A stretch of DNA of 64,000 nt from Gemmobacter aquarius (GCF_003060865.1 NZ_CP028918.1:2034001-2098000); one strand, 5' to 3'. Numbered from the stretch's first letter, positions 27,693 to 37,145 are shown. Notes: generated by a model not told the origin, from the sequence alone. A program made the numbers and translations.

Positions 27693-28580
27693 CTACCCTG
27701 CCAGACGCAACTCCTGCGGTTGCGCCAACCGCACCGCCCTCTGGCCGCGCATCTGGCCCAGCTTGCCCTCGGCCACCACCTGCCCGTCGATCCCGCGCAA
27801 GGAAAGCCGCGACACGGTCGCATCGCCCAGCGGCAGCACATCTCCGACCCCCAGCGCCATCACCCGCGCAAGCGGCATCTGGCACCGCGCCAGTTCCGCC
27901 TCGATCCGGCAGGCCACCGCCTCGACCTGACGGACAAAGGCGGCGTGGAAGGCTTCGGCCTGCCCTGCGGCAATCTCTGCCTGTTGCACTACGGCTGGGC
28001 GCGACCGCGCGGCAGGCAGGGCAAGCAAGACCTCGCCCGTCGCTGCCCCGCGCATCAGCGATACCTCGGCACGCAGCACGCGATACTCCGTCTCGTCGAG
28101 CAGCAGCGCGAGGGGCCGCGCCTCGTCCAGAAAGCTCGCATAGCGCCAGCCCTCGGCCCAAGGTGCCGCCTCTTGCCCGTGCAATTCGACGGCAAGCCCC
28201 GCAAGCGCACCGTCCAGCATCGGCGCCACCATCGCTGCATCGGTGCGGGTCGGACGGCGCGGACCGTCGCCCGCGCTGATCCGCCCCGTGGCCAACATGC
28301 CCACCAGCCCCGCCAGCACGGCAGGATCAAGCGCGACCAGACCCAGCGCATCGCCCCCCGCCGCATCGAGCACCGCAATCAGCGACCGCTCGGCAGGCAT
28401 TTCCACCAGTTCCGCGAGCGAGGCCCGCCCGTCGCGCAGCCCCGTCACGTCAAGCGCCAACCCGATCTCGTCACGCGCCGCGCGGGCCAGCGCCAGCCGC
28501 CATGCGCGGTCGGCCCCGATCACGCCCTCGCCTCCGCAGGCACCGCCGACCTGACCCATCTTTCGCCGCAACACATCCAT
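27693..28580 (-). CDS. FliM/FliN-family protein (SpoA domain)
   Basis: 295 aa with GGAGG five bases before the ATG. The C-terminal 70 residues ('LGVGDVLPLGDATVSRLSLR' onward) form a SpoA domain as in FliM/FliN switch proteins. The N-terminal region lacks the FliM CheY-binding peptide. No other flagellar genes are near; it follows a response regulator/sensor kinase operon, 49 bp after the kinase gene. It may be a divergent switch component or a protein recruited to signalling; the family is clearer than the role. Confidence 0.72.
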   Translation of the reverse strand: MDVLRRKMGQVGGACGGEGVIGADRAWRLALARAARDEIGLALDVTGLRDGRASLAELVEMPAERSLIAVLDAAGGDALGLVALDPAVLAGLVGMLATGRISAGDGPRRPTRTDAAMVAPMLDGALAGLAVELHGQEAAPWAEGWRYASFLDEARPLALLLDETEYRVLRAEVSLMRGAATGEVLLALPAARSRPAVVQQAEIAAGQAEAFHAAFVRQVEAVACRIEAELARCQMPLARVMALGVGDVLPLGDATVSRLSLRGIDGQVVAEGKLGQMRGQRAVRLAQPQELRLAG

Positions 28581-28629
28581 GCCCGCCTCCTTTCCGGCAA
28601 AGCCTAGCGCGGCAAGGGTTCATGAATGG

Positions 28630-31317
28630 TTAAGCCGCCTTCTGTCCGATCCGCAACGGCAACGTCACCCGGAACGAGGCCCCGCCACGACCGGGCAGAT
28701 AGCTGACCTGCCCGCCCAGATTGGCCATCACCTCGCGGCAGATCGCAAGCCCAAGCCCCGCGCCCCCCGCGCGGCTCTGGTCGGTCAGGCGGGCGAATTT
28801 CTCGAAGATGATGCCCTGATTCTGCTTGGCGATCCCCGATCCGTTGTCGGTAAAGTCCACATGCACGCGCCCCGCCCGTTGCCGGACCGAAATCTTCAGT
28901 TCCGGCTCGGCAGCATCGCAATATTTGCGGGCGTTCGAGATAAGGTTGATGAACACCTGCACCAGCCGGTCGCCATCTGTCCGCAGGAACAGGTTTTCGC
29001 CGGGCAGGTCGCGCACCACCAGAAAACTGCGCTCGGGCCGCGTATGGGACGCCGCGGCAAGCGCGCGGTCGACCAGCTGTTGCAGGTTCACCAGCGACAG
29101 GTTCAGCTGCACCGACCCGTTTTCCAGCACGCTCAAATCCAGAAGGTCATCCAAAAGCCGCGTCAGGCGGATTGCCTCGTCATGGATGATCCGGCCATAT
29201 TTAGCCACCTGTTCGGGCGGCAGATCGCCTTCGGTCAAGATCTCGGAAAAGGCGCGGATAGAGGTCATGGGCGTGCGCAACTCGTGGCTGATCTGGCTCA
29301 GAAAGGCATCCTTCTGCACCGAAAGCTGCTGCAGCTTTTCATTGGCCTCGCGCAGCGCGCCCGCCGTGCGGGTCAACTCCTCGCGCTGCGCTTCAAGCTG
29401 GGCCGAGTATTCCATGATCTGCGCGGTCTCGTTCGCCACGGCCATCAGGTCTTCGACCGACACCGTCGCCCGCCCGACGATCTGGCTGATCATCGCATGC
29501 GCTGTGGCCGCCCCCACCGATCCGGCCATGCGCCGCTCCAACCCTGCCACGAAATCGGGCGTGGCATCGGGCAGATAGCCCGCCTTGCCTTGCGCCCGCG
29601 CCTCGGCCTCGAAACTCGCCAGCGCGGCATCCTCGCCCAAGATCCGCTGCGCCATCATCAAAAGCGCCTCGGGTTCGGCCCGACCGCGTGCCCAGCCCTG
29701 CGGACCAGAGGTGTCGGTGTCAAACGCGTTGACGAAAGCCGCGCCCTGCATCCTTTCGACCGGACCGGGAAAGGTAAGAAGCGAGCCAAGGCAGAAGGCC
29801 GCCGTATTCAGCGCCGCCGACCAGAACAGCGAATGGATCAGCGGGTCCATCCCCTCGATCCCGAACAGCGCCTGCGGGCGCAGCCAGTGCAGGCCGAAAA
29901 GGCCACTGTCGAAGACCGCCTGCGACAGCGCCGTGCCCGGCCCGAAGAACGGCAGCAAAAGCGTAAAGGCCCAGACACCGAAGCCCGTTACCAGCCCCGC
30001 GATCGCCCCCACCTTCGTCGCCCCGCGCCAGAAGATGCCGCCCAGCAGAACCGGCAGCACCTGCGCCACGCCGACAAAGGCAATCAGCCCCATCGCCGCC
30101 AGCGCGACCGATCCGCCCGACATGCGGTAATAGACATAGCCGAGCCCGAGCACGCCGATGATCGACAGCCGCCGCGCCAGAAGCACGATCCGCCGCACAT
30201 CGCCCGTCATCGCAGCACGCGGGGCCAGCCGCAGCCACAGCGGCATGACGATATGGTTCGAAACCATCGTCGCCAGCGCAATCGATTCGACGATAACCAT
30301 CGACGTGGCCGACGAAAACCCGCCCAGAAAGGCCAGCAGCGCAAGCCCGCCCTGCCCCTCGGCCAAGGGCAGGGTCAGCACGAACATATCGGGGTTCGCG
30401 CCCGCAGGCATCCGTTCCAGCCCGATCACCGCGATGGGCAGGATGAACAGGCTCATGAGCAGCAGATAGGCGGGAAAGGCCCAGCTTGCCAAAGCCAGAT
30501 GCCGGTCCTCGCCGCCTTCGACCACCATGACCTGAAACATGCGCGGCAGGCAGATCACCGCCGCCCCCGACACGGCGATCATCCCCACCCAGCGGTCGGG
30601 CTGGATCGTCCAGCCCGCAGCGGGTGACGCTTCGATGCGGGCAAAGACATCGGCAACGCCCCCTGCCACGCCCCAGACCACAAAGGCCCCCACGGCCAGC
30701 AGCGCCGCCAGTTTCACCACCGCCTCGACCGCAATGGCCAGAACGATGCCGTGGTGCTGCTCTTTGGCGTCAAGGTTGCGGGTGCCGAACAGGATGGTAA
30801 AGATCGCCAGTCCCCCCGCGACCCAGATCGCGGTCGCATCGCGGTTGGGAAGCGCCCAGCCCTCGGGCGTGCCGCTGGCAAAGACCGCGAACGATTGCGT
30901 GACCGATTGCAATTGCAGCGCGATATAGGGCGTGGCCGCGATCACCGCGATCAGGGTGACCACGACGCCAAGGATGTTCGATTTGCCAAAGCGGCTGGAA
31001 ATCAGGTCGGCAATGCTTGTCACCCGCTGTTGCCGCCCGATCCTGACCAGCTTTCGCAACACCCAGAACCAGCCGATAAAGACCAGCGTCGGGCCAAGAT
31101 AGATCGTGACGAACTCCAGCCCCGAGCGCGCCGCATAGCCGACCGCGCCGTAAAAAGTCCAGGCCGTGCAATAGATCGACAGCGACAGCGTGTATATCAC
31201 CGGTGAGCGCAGCCAGCCGATCCGCCCCACCGCCGCCCGCCGCTCGGCCAGAAAGGCGACCATGAACAGCATGGCGACATAGGCAAGACAGAACAGGACC
31301 AGCAGGTTGAAGGGCAT
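28630..31317 (-). CDS. Sensor histidine kinase fused to a sodium:solute symporter domain (CbrA-like)
   Basis: 895 aa. Residues 1 to about 500 form an SSS-family transporter domain with about 13 membrane helices ('YCTAWTFYGAVGYAARSGLE' near the start). A linker and coiled coil follow, then HisKA with 'SQISHELRTPMTSIRAF' (phospho-acceptor His678), and a HATPase domain with N box 'LISNARKY' and G boxes 'DNGSGI' and 'GAGLGLAI'. CbrA-type kinases couple transport or sensing of a nutrient to gene control. The ATG overlaps the stop of the 90-aa gene. Confidence 0.9.
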   Translation of the reverse strand: MPFNLLVLFCLAYVAMLFMVAFLAERRAAVGRIGWLRSPVIYTLSLSIYCTAWTFYGAVGYAARSGLEFVTIYLGPTLVFIGWFWVLRKLVRIGRQQRVTSIADLISSRFGKSNILGVVVTLIAVIAATPYIALQLQSVTQSFAVFASGTPEGWALPNRDATAIWVAGGLAIFTILFGTRNLDAKEQHHGIVLAIAVEAVVKLAALLAVGAFVVWGVAGGVADVFARIEASPAAGWTIQPDRWVGMIAVSGAAVICLPRMFQVMVVEGGEDRHLALASWAFPAYLLLMSLFILPIAVIGLERMPAGANPDMFVLTLPLAEGQGGLALLAFLGGFSSATSMVIVESIALATMVSNHIVMPLWLRLAPRAAMTGDVRRIVLLARRLSIIGVLGLGYVYYRMSGGSVALAAMGLIAFVGVAQVLPVLLGGIFWRGATKVGAIAGLVTGFGVWAFTLLLPFFGPGTALSQAVFDSGLFGLHWLRPQALFGIEGMDPLIHSLFWSAALNTAAFCLGSLLTFPGPVERMQGAAFVNAFDTDTSGPQGWARGRAEPEALLMMAQRILGEDAALASFEAEARAQGKAGYLPDATPDFVAGLERRMAGSVGAATAHAMISQIVGRATVSVEDLMAVANETAQIMEYSAQLEAQREELTRTAGALREANEKLQQLSVQKDAFLSQISHELRTPMTSIRAFSEILTEGDLPPEQVAKYGRIIHDEAIRLTRLLDDLLDLSVLENGSVQLNLSLVNLQQLVDRALAAASHTRPERSFLVVRDLPGENLFLRTDGDRLVQVFINLISNARKYCDAAEPELKISVRQRAGRVHVDFTDNGSGIAKQNQGIIFEKFARLTDQSRAGGAGLGLAICREVMANLGGQVSYLPGRGGASFRVTLPLRIGQKAA

Positions 31318-31589
31318 CAGGGAGCATCGCCCCCTGCGTCATCCTCGGCCTTATCCGAGGCAAGAGCGGGCGCAAGTGCTGCCGTCACAGCGACCAACCC
31401 GAGCCAGACGACGAACAGATAGACTCCGTCGATGGCTGCGCTTGCGCCGGTTGCGGCGGGGGGCGCCCACAGGATCGGCAACAAAAGCAGAAAGCCGCCC
31501 AAAAGCGGCAACAACCGTGCGGCATCGCGCAGGCGGCGCTGGCGGTAGACCCGGCGCTTCAGAAACAGCGGAGTGGTGCGACGCGCCAT
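31317..31589 (-). CDS. Small membrane protein between response regulator and kinase
   Basis: 90 aa. Basic N-terminus 'RRTTPLFLKRRVYRQRRLRD', then two hydrophobic helices (about residues 25-45 and 52-75) and an acidic tail. It overlaps both neighbours by stop/start (ATGA), so it is certainly co-translated with them. Small subunits of this kind accompany SSS-type proteins; a partner role for the symporter-kinase is inferred. Confidence 0.7.
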   Translation of the reverse strand: MARRTTPLFLKRRVYRQRRLRDAARLLPLLGGFLLLLPILWAPPAATGASAAIDGVYLFVVWLGLVAVTAALAPALASDKAEDDAGGDAP

Positions 31590-31957
31590 CAGACGTGCCC
31601 TGCCAGTTCGCGCACCGTAGCAAGCATCTCGGCATTGGAAAAAGGCTTGGTCATGAAGCGGTTCACACCCGCCTGCATCGCCGCATCGCGGTCGCGCCCC
31701 TGCCCCTTGGCCGTCAGCATCAGCACCGGCACGGTCCCCAGCCTGCGATCAGCGCGGATCGCGCCGAGAAGCTCCATCCCCGACACGCCCGGAAGCATGA
31801 GGTCGAGGATCACCAGATCGGGCGCCCCCGCGCGGATCGCCTCGATCCCGCCAAGTCCGTCGGCCAGCGCCGTCACTTCCCAGCCGTCACGGGCAAGGAT
31901 GAAGCGGATCGCTTCGGCAATGTTCGGCTCGTCCTCGATCAGCACGACTCGTGCCAT
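31589..31957 (-). CDS. Single-domain response regulator
   Basis: 122 aa, receiver domain only. Acidic pocket Glu8-Asp9, phospho-acceptor Asp52 in 'VILDLMLPG', Thr in 'MLTAKG' and Lys in 'FMTKPF' are all present. There is no output domain, so it probably signals by protein contact or passes phosphate on. First gene of the four-gene leftward operon with the small membrane protein, symporter-fused kinase and FliM-like protein; the last of these might be its target (inference). Confidence 0.9.
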   Translation of the reverse strand: MARVVLIEDEPNIAEAIRFILARDGWEVTALADGLGGIEAIRAGAPDLVILDLMLPGVSGMELLGAIRADRRLGTVPVLMLTAKGQGRDRDAAMQAGVNRFMTKPFSNAEMLATVRELAGHV

Positions 31958-32064
31958 CGTTTTCCCCCCTCGGCGCCGTCTTTGTGGCAGGTCTGTAATG
32001 CCCGCCTTTTGCCGCCCGCCCTGCCAAAGAATGCCCCATCACGGGCAGCCATGTCAAAACCGCT

Positions 32065-33348
32065 TTAGGCCAGTGCGATGATCGAAGGTTCGCGCCGTGC
32101 GGGACAATCGGGCCGGGGGCAGATACGGCAGGTCGAACCGACCGTCACCGCCTCTCCCTTGCCGGTTGCGGGCAGGATCAGCATGGACGCCTCGCGCAGT
32201 TCCACCCCGCCAAAGCCCAGCGGGTGCCGCGTCACGGCATGGGCAAGAACATGGAACCGTCGCCCTTGCCGCCCCGCAACGGCGACTTCGCCGGCAATGG
32301 CGCCGCCCGGACGGCCAAGGGCTGCGTAAAGCGGCCAAAGCGGACAGGCCGCGCCAAAGCGTGGCAAGGGAAAGCCCTCGGCCGGACGGCGGAACAACAG
32401 CGTGCCCGAGGCGTCGCAGACGACAAGGCCAAAGCCGCGCCCCGGCATCAGCGCCAGCCGCCGGAACGCCAGATCGACAGGAACGCCGCAGTCGACCGCG
32501 ATCCGCATCGGATCGGGGACCCCACCCGCCACCTCCAGCAACCGCGCCATCGGCAAGGCCGCCGCATCCGCCACCGCCCGCGCCAGCCACCCCCTCGCAA
32601 GATCCCGCGCGGCACCCGAAGCAAGCCCCGCGATCTCTGCCTCCAGCTTGGCCGCCCCGCCCTCATCGAGTTCCGGCACCTGCCAGCCGCGTCCGGCAAG
32701 CCAGCCCTCCATCTCGTCGAGCGGTGCTGCGATCCCCGCTTCCGCGGCCTGTTCCGACCCGTCAAGCCATGCGACCAGCGCCTCGGCCCCCGCCGCCATG
32801 CGTTCGCTGTCCTGATGCAGGTTGCGATGGAACCGGGCGCGCCATGCGGCATCGATATCCTCGGTTTCCGCCAGTATCGCGGCGGTCGACCGCACCGAGG
32901 CCAGCGCCGAAAGCACCTCGTGGATCGAGGCCGACAGATGCGGATCATGGCTGATGCGGTCGTTCAACGCCTCGACGGATCGCTCCAATCCCGCGGCCCG
33001 CCGCTGCAACACCGCAACAACCCCGGCCCAACCCGGAAATCGCCCGGCGAATTCGTCCACACGGTCAAGTTCGGGGGCGGCGTTGCCCAAGGCCTCGACC
33101 GCCGCCGCAGCCGCCCGCAGATCATCGGCCAGCCCGCCCTCGGCCCCCTCGGCCAGCTGCGCCACCGGCACCTCCAAGGCCGCAGCCAGCGCCGCCAGCA
33201 CCTCGGCCCCGACCCGCCGCCGGTTATGCTCGATCAGGTTGAGGTAGGACGCCGATATCCCCACAACCCGCGCGATCTCGGCCTGCCGCAGCCCCAGCGC
33301 AAGACGCCTTTCGCGCACCCGCGTGCCTGTAAGGGCCGACATCGGCAT
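32065..33348 (-). CDS. XRE-family regulator with ScfR-type C-terminal domain
   Basis: 427 aa. An N-terminal Cro/CI helix-turn-helix (residues about 8-65, 'GLRQAEIARVVGISASYLNL') is joined to a long domain ending in a Cys cluster 'CRICPRPDCPARREPSI'. This is the layout of short-chain-fatty-acyl-CoA regulators (RamB, PrpC-type, PccR of Rhodobacter), which control acetate, propionate or glyoxylate genes. No such target gene is adjacent. Two starts (33348 and 33342) are possible. Confidence 0.82.
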   Translation of the reverse strand: MPMSALTGTRVRERRLALGLRQAEIARVVGISASYLNLIEHNRRRVGAEVLAALAAALEVPVAQLAEGAEGGLADDLRAAAAAVEALGNAAPELDRVDEFAGRFPGWAGVVAVLQRRAAGLERSVEALNDRISHDPHLSASIHEVLSALASVRSTAAILAETEDIDAAWRARFHRNLHQDSERMAAGAEALVAWLDGSEQAAEAGIAAPLDEMEGWLAGRGWQVPELDEGGAAKLEAEIAGLASGAARDLARGWLARAVADAAALPMARLLEVAGGVPDPMRIAVDCGVPVDLAFRRLALMPGRGFGLVVCDASGTLLFRRPAEGFPLPRFGAACPLWPLYAALGRPGGAIAGEVAVAGRQGRRFHVLAHAVTRHPLGFGGVELREASMLILPATGKGEAVTVGSTCRICPRPDCPARREPSIIALA

Positions 33349-33445
33349 GGTTCACCCCCCCGCGTTTCAAGCGCGATCTTTTCAAGCAAGGCGCAGATTT
33401 ACAACCATACGTAAAGCCCTCGCCGTGCATGCTGCCGCCCGAAAC

Positions 33446-33496
33446 GGGGGCTGTCTGCCCCCAAGGCGCGCACCGCGCCCCCGCCGAGGATGTTTG
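33446..33496. terminator. Dispersed hairpin element (copy 3, inverted orientation)
   Basis: Read on the minus strand it has 'aaacatcctcggcggggg' and the hairpin gggggc-agaca-gccccc (33446-33462). It is a diverged member of the element seen at 6081, 27611 and 39651. Confidence 0.5.
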
Positions 33497-33633
33497 CCGA
33501 CAAGAGCAAGGGAAAGAGAGGGCTGCCTGCTACACGGTCCAAGGATCTGCGGTAGGCGCTGTTCTGCCCGCACCTTCCCGCTGAACCCGCAAGCTGCGAT
33601 GCGCCGTCGTGCGGAGATACTTCGGGCCTGCTC

Positions 33634-33842
33634 GTGATATTCCCGTCGAACCGGGTGCCGATCATGGTGGCGACCCAGCCCATCCCTCGCCAATGGCGGA
33701 CCGCTGAAGCTTTTGTATTGGGACGGCACAGGGCTGGTGATGGCCTACAAGCGGCTGGAGGAGCACAGCTTCACCGGGCCAGCGGTGAAGGACGGGCTGA
33801 CGCTGATGAACCACGCGCAATTCGAGGCGCTTTTTTGCAAGG
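33634..33842 (+). pseudogene. IS66 tnpB (Orf2) remnant
   Basis: The frame at 33634 gives 'MIFPSNRVPIMVATQP', the N-terminus of IS66-family TnpB. A different frame then gives 'PLKLLYWDGTGLVMAYKRLE' followed by 'EHSF' and 'LTLMNHAQFEALF', the C-terminal half of the same protein. The middle (about 35-40 residues, 'DFRKG...' region) is missing and the frame is shifted, so this is a deleted, inactive copy. No tnpA, tnpC or terminal inverted repeats are recognisable nearby. Confidence 0.82.
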
Positions 33843-33964
33843 TGACGAGGATCAGGAAACGGTCCGGGGGACTGTTTGCCCGACGAACGGCTATGCCGAA
33901 GACAACCGACTGATCGCAGTGGACCGGATCGGTCCGGGCATCCAACTTGCCTGTTGCTGGGCGC

Positions 33965-33998
33965 AAAAGGAAAAGGGCGCGACCGAAGCCGCGCCCTT
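33965..33998 (-). terminator. Rho-independent terminator of the pyrimidine operon
   Basis: On the minus strand, a 9-bp stem aagggcgcg/cgcgccctt with an 8-nt loop is followed by ttttcctttt. It starts 24 bp after the stop of the substrate-binding protein gene, the last gene of the leftward operon. Confidence 0.75.
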
Positions 33999-34021
33999 CC
34001 CGAAGTGCCATCGCCAAAGGC

Positions 34022-34993
34022 TCAGTTCAGTGCCTTGTCGGTGATCGCGTGCGACCAAGCGCCTTCCGGTTCCTTGGTGATGACCGGATCCGACCCGCCC
34101 GACATCAGCGCCGCCACCGTGCGCTTGTAATCGGCCTCGTCCAGCGCACCGTTCGACCCTGCGGTCAGTTTGGCGATCTCGCCCATCATGCGCTTCTGGT
34201 GGGTTTCGGTCTGCGCGCCGGTCTCGTCGTTTTCCAGAACGATCATCGCCGCCTCGTCCGAATTCTCCTCGGCATATTTCCAGCCCTTCATCGAAGCGCG
34301 GACGAACTTGACCATCTTTTCCTCGAAAGCAGGATCGGCCAGCTTGTCTTCCATCACGTAAAGACCGTCTTCCAGCGTCGCCACGCCCTCGTCTTCGTAT
34401 TTGAAGGTGATCAGGTCATCGGGGCTGATGCCTGCGTCGATCACCTGCCAATATTCGTTATAGGTCATGGTCGAGATGCAGGCCGCCTGCTTTTGCAACA
34501 GCGGATCGACGTTGAAGCCCTGCTTGAGCACCGTGACATCGCTGCCATCGGTCTTGAGACCCAGCTTGTTCATCCAGTTCAGGAACGGGTATTCGTTGCC
34601 CCCGAACCAGACACCCAGCGTCTTGCCCTTGAAATCGGCAGGGGTGGCCACGCCCGACTCTTTCAGGCAGGTCAGCATCATGCCCGACGACTTGAACGGC
34701 TGGGCGATGTTGACCAGCGCCAGACCCTTTTCGCGCGCAGCCAGTGCCGAAGGCATCCAGTCCACCACCACATCGGCACCGCCGCTTGCCAGCACCTGCG
34801 TCGGCGCCACGTCCGGACCACCGGGCAGGATGGTGACGTTCAGCCCCTCTTCCTCGTAAAAGCCCTTGGCCTGCGCCACATAATAGCCCGCGAACTGGGC
34901 CTGCGTGACCCATTTCAACTGCAGCGTCACATCCTCGGCCTGCGCGGACCCCGCACCCAGCGCCAGCAGCGCCGCCGTCAACAATCTCTTCAT
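34022..34993 (-). CDS. NMT1/THI5-type ABC transporter substrate-binding protein
   Basis: 323 aa. Signal peptide 'MKRLLTAALLALGAGSAQA' (residues 1-19), then 'VTLQLKWVTQAQFAGYYVAQ' typical of the NMT1/THI5 family, which binds pyrimidine-like ligands such as HMP or related compounds. 'FGGNEYPFLNWMNKLG' forms part of the ligand cleft. It is the last gene of the leftward operon with dihydropyrimidinase and a beta-ureidopropionase-type hydrolase, so the ligand is likely a pyrimidine, dihydropyrimidine or hydantoin-like compound (inference). Confidence 0.85.
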   Translation of the reverse strand: MKRLLTAALLALGAGSAQAEDVTLQLKWVTQAQFAGYYVAQAKGFYEEEGLNVTILPGGPDVAPTQVLASGGADVVVDWMPSALAAREKGLALVNIAQPFKSSGMMLTCLKESGVATPADFKGKTLGVWFGGNEYPFLNWMNKLGLKTDGSDVTVLKQGFNVDPLLQKQAACISTMTYNEYWQVIDAGISPDDLITFKYEDEGVATLEDGLYVMEDKLADPAFEEKMVKFVRASMKGWKYAEENSDEAAMIVLENDETGAQTETHQKRMMGEIAKLTAGSNGALDEADYKRTVAALMSGGSDPVITKEPEGAWSHAITDKALN

Positions 34994-35042
34994 TTCAACC
35001 TCCGTGTTATGCGGCCCGGTTGGTCCGGTGCCGTCCTTTGCG

Positions 35043-35888
35043 TCAAACCCTCTGCGACGGATGCCAGAACGTCACCCGCCGTTCGATCAAAGCCACCAGC
35101 CCATAGAAAGCCGATCCCGCCACTGCCGCAACGGCAATTTCCGCCCAGATCATATCCAGCGCCAGTTGCCCGATGGATGCGTTGATCCGGAACCCCATGC
35201 CCACCGTCGGACTGCCGAAAAATTCGGCAACGATCGCCCCGATCAGCGCAAGTGTCGAGCCGATCTTGAGCCCGTTGAAGATAAAGGGCATCGCGGCAGG
35301 CAGGCGCAGCTTGAACAGGCTTTGCCAGTAACTTGCCGACCATGTCGCCATCAGGTCGCGCTGCATCGCGTCGCTCGCCTTCAGCCCCGCCACGGTGTTC
35401 ACCAGCACCGGAAAGAACACCATGATCACCACCACCGCCGCCTTCGACTGCCAGTCGAAGCCGAACCACATCACCATGATCGGCGCGGTTCCCACGATGG
35501 GCAGCGCCGCCACGAAATTGCCCACCGGCAACAGCCCGCGCTGCAAGAACGGGCTGCGGTCGATGGCGATAGCGGTCAGCACCGCCGCCGCACAGCCGAT
35601 CAGATAGCCCGACAGCGCCCCCTTCAGCGCCGTCTGGGCAAAGTCCTGCCACAAGAGCCCCGCGCTTTCGCCAAACCGCGCCAGCACCGCCGAAGGCGGC
35701 GGCAACAGCACCGGAGACACGCCAATCCCGCGCACGATTCCTTCCCATATCAGCAGTACCGCAAGGCCAAAGATCACCGGCACCGCCAACTGCCCCGCGT
35801 GGCTCCGCCCGGCAGCCGAGCCAGCGATCCGCGCGTTGATCCACCAGCCGCCCGCCCAGGCCAGCCCTGCCAGCACCAGCCACATCAT
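35043..35888 (-). CDS. NitT/TauT-class ABC transporter permease
   Basis: 281 aa from the ATGATG at 35888, overlapping the stop of the preceding permease. About six to seven membrane helices; the EAA-type loop is 'SASYWQSLFKLRLPAAMPF'. This class serves nitrate, taurine, riboflavin and pyrimidine-type importers. It pairs with the other permease to form a heterodimeric channel with the ATPase at 37209-38006. Confidence 0.86.
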   Translation of the reverse strand: MMWLVLAGLAWAGGWWINARIAGSAAGRSHAGQLAVPVIFGLAVLLIWEGIVRGIGVSPVLLPPPSAVLARFGESAGLLWQDFAQTALKGALSGYLIGCAAAVLTAIAIDRSPFLQRGLLPVGNFVAALPIVGTAPIMVMWFGFDWQSKAAVVVIMVFFPVLVNTVAGLKASDAMQRDLMATWSASYWQSLFKLRLPAAMPFIFNGLKIGSTLALIGAIVAEFFGSPTVGMGFRINASIGQLALDMIWAEIAVAAVAGSAFYGLVALIERRVTFWHPSQRV

Positions 35889-36742
35889 CGCGCCATCCCC
35901 ATCCGTACAAGCGTGCCCCGCTCCACCGCCGCAATCGCCATGACCATCGCTGCCGCCAGAATGGCGCTCAGGAACAGCGCCGACCAGATCTGCACGGTCT
36001 GCCCGTAGTAAGACCCCTGCAACAGCCGCGCCCCCAACCCCGCCGGCTGGTTCAACTCGGCCACGATGGCCCCCACCAGACTGGCCGCGATGCCGACCTT
36101 GGCGCTGGCAAAGAAATAGGGCATCGACGCCGGCAGCCGCAGCTTCCAGAACGTCGCCCCGCCCGAAGCGGCATAGGTCCGCAACAAATCTAGCTGCATC
36201 GCATCCGGGCTGCGAAGCCCCTTGACCATGCCCACCACCACCGGAAAGAAACTGAGGTAAGCCGAGATCACCGCCTTGGTCACCAAAGCCGAGGCCCCCA
36301 GCGTGCTCATGATCGCGGCCAGCATCGGGGCCAGCGCCACGATGGGCACCATCTGGCTCGCAATCGCCCAAGGCAGCACGCTCATGTCCATCGCGCGGTT
36401 GTAAACGATCCCCACCGCCAGCAGCCCGCCAAGGCCCGTGCCGATCACAAACCCCAGCATCGTGGCCGAAAGCGTGATCCAGCCATGATAGATCAGGCTC
36501 CGCTTCGACGTAGGCGCCGTGCCCAAGGTCGCCTTGACCAGTTCCACCACCACCTGATGCGGTGCAGGCAAAACGGGACGTTCAAGGTTCATCGTCGCAG
36601 GCACCAGTTCGGCAAAGCTGACCGTTCCCCCCGCCCGCGCCGCCTGATCGCGCACCCAAGGCGCGTTCATCCAGACCACGGCGGCGTACCAGACCGCAAC
36701 GATCAGCCCGATCACGACCAGAACCGGCAAGACCCGCTTCAT
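35885..36742 (-). CDS. NitT/TauT-class ABC transporter permease
   Basis: 285 aa from the ATG at 36742, which overlaps the stop of the SMR-like gene. An N-terminal helix and a long periplasmic segment precede five or six helices, with the EAA loop 'ASGGATFWKLRLPASMPYFF'. It shares family with the adjacent permease. The tight coupling to both neighbours shows one operon. Confidence 0.86.
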   Translation of the reverse strand: MKRVLPVLVVIGLIVAVWYAAVVWMNAPWVRDQAARAGGTVSFAELVPATMNLERPVLPAPHQVVVELVKATLGTAPTSKRSLIYHGWITLSATMLGFVIGTGLGGLLAVGIVYNRAMDMSVLPWAIASQMVPIVALAPMLAAIMSTLGASALVTKAVISAYLSFFPVVVGMVKGLRSPDAMQLDLLRTYAASGGATFWKLRLPASMPYFFASAKVGIAASLVGAIVAELNQPAGLGARLLQGSYYGQTVQIWSALFLSAILAAAMVMAIAAVERGTLVRMGMAR

Positions 36743-37074
36743 ACCCGGCCCCCCTGCGGCCATGCGATCAAGGCGACCGCCACAATGCCCAGCGCCACGC
36801 CCGTCACCTGCACCGGCGTCAGCCGTTCCCCGAACCACAAGACCCCGATCAGCGCCAGAAGCACCAGCTGCACCACCGACGAGATCGCCACCGCCAGCGC
36901 CAACCCGCCCTCGCGCATCACCCGCACCATGATCAGGTTGCCGACCAGAAACAGCCCCAGCGCCCCCGCCAGCGCAAGCATCACGCCAGACGAAGCATAG
37001 CTCCGCAGCACCGAATTAGCCGCCACGAAAGCCGCCATGGCCGCCGCCAGCCAGACCAACCCGCCCCCGCTCAT
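36739..37074 (-). CDS. Small four-helix transporter (EamA/SMR-like)
   Basis: 111 aa with four hydrophobic helices filling most of the protein and 'WFGERLTPVQVTGVALGIVA' in the last part, typical of EamA/SMR-type half-transporters. Its stop overlaps the permease start. Inside a pyrimidine-degradation operon it could export an end product such as beta-alanine or ammonia-related waste, but this is only a guess from context. Confidence 0.7.
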   Translation of the reverse strand: MSGGGLVWLAAAMAAFVAANSVLRSYASSGVMLALAGALGLFLVGNLIMVRVMREGGLALAVAISSVVQLVLLALIGVLWFGERLTPVQVTGVALGIVAVALIAWPQGGRV

Positions 37075-37145
37075 GGCCTTTCACCTTTGCCCAAATACTC
37101 GAATCCGACAGTCCCCACGGGCGAGACCTTGCAGGACAAGCCGCC

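Larger units (their letters stand above)
33349..34021. other. 673-bp region without an intact gene
   Basis: Contains an inverted copy of the caaatatcc hairpin element, a degenerate IS66 tnpB piece and the terminator of the pyrimidine operon. Short open frames here have no family match by eye. It looks like a scar left by a decayed insertion sequence. Confidence 0.7.
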
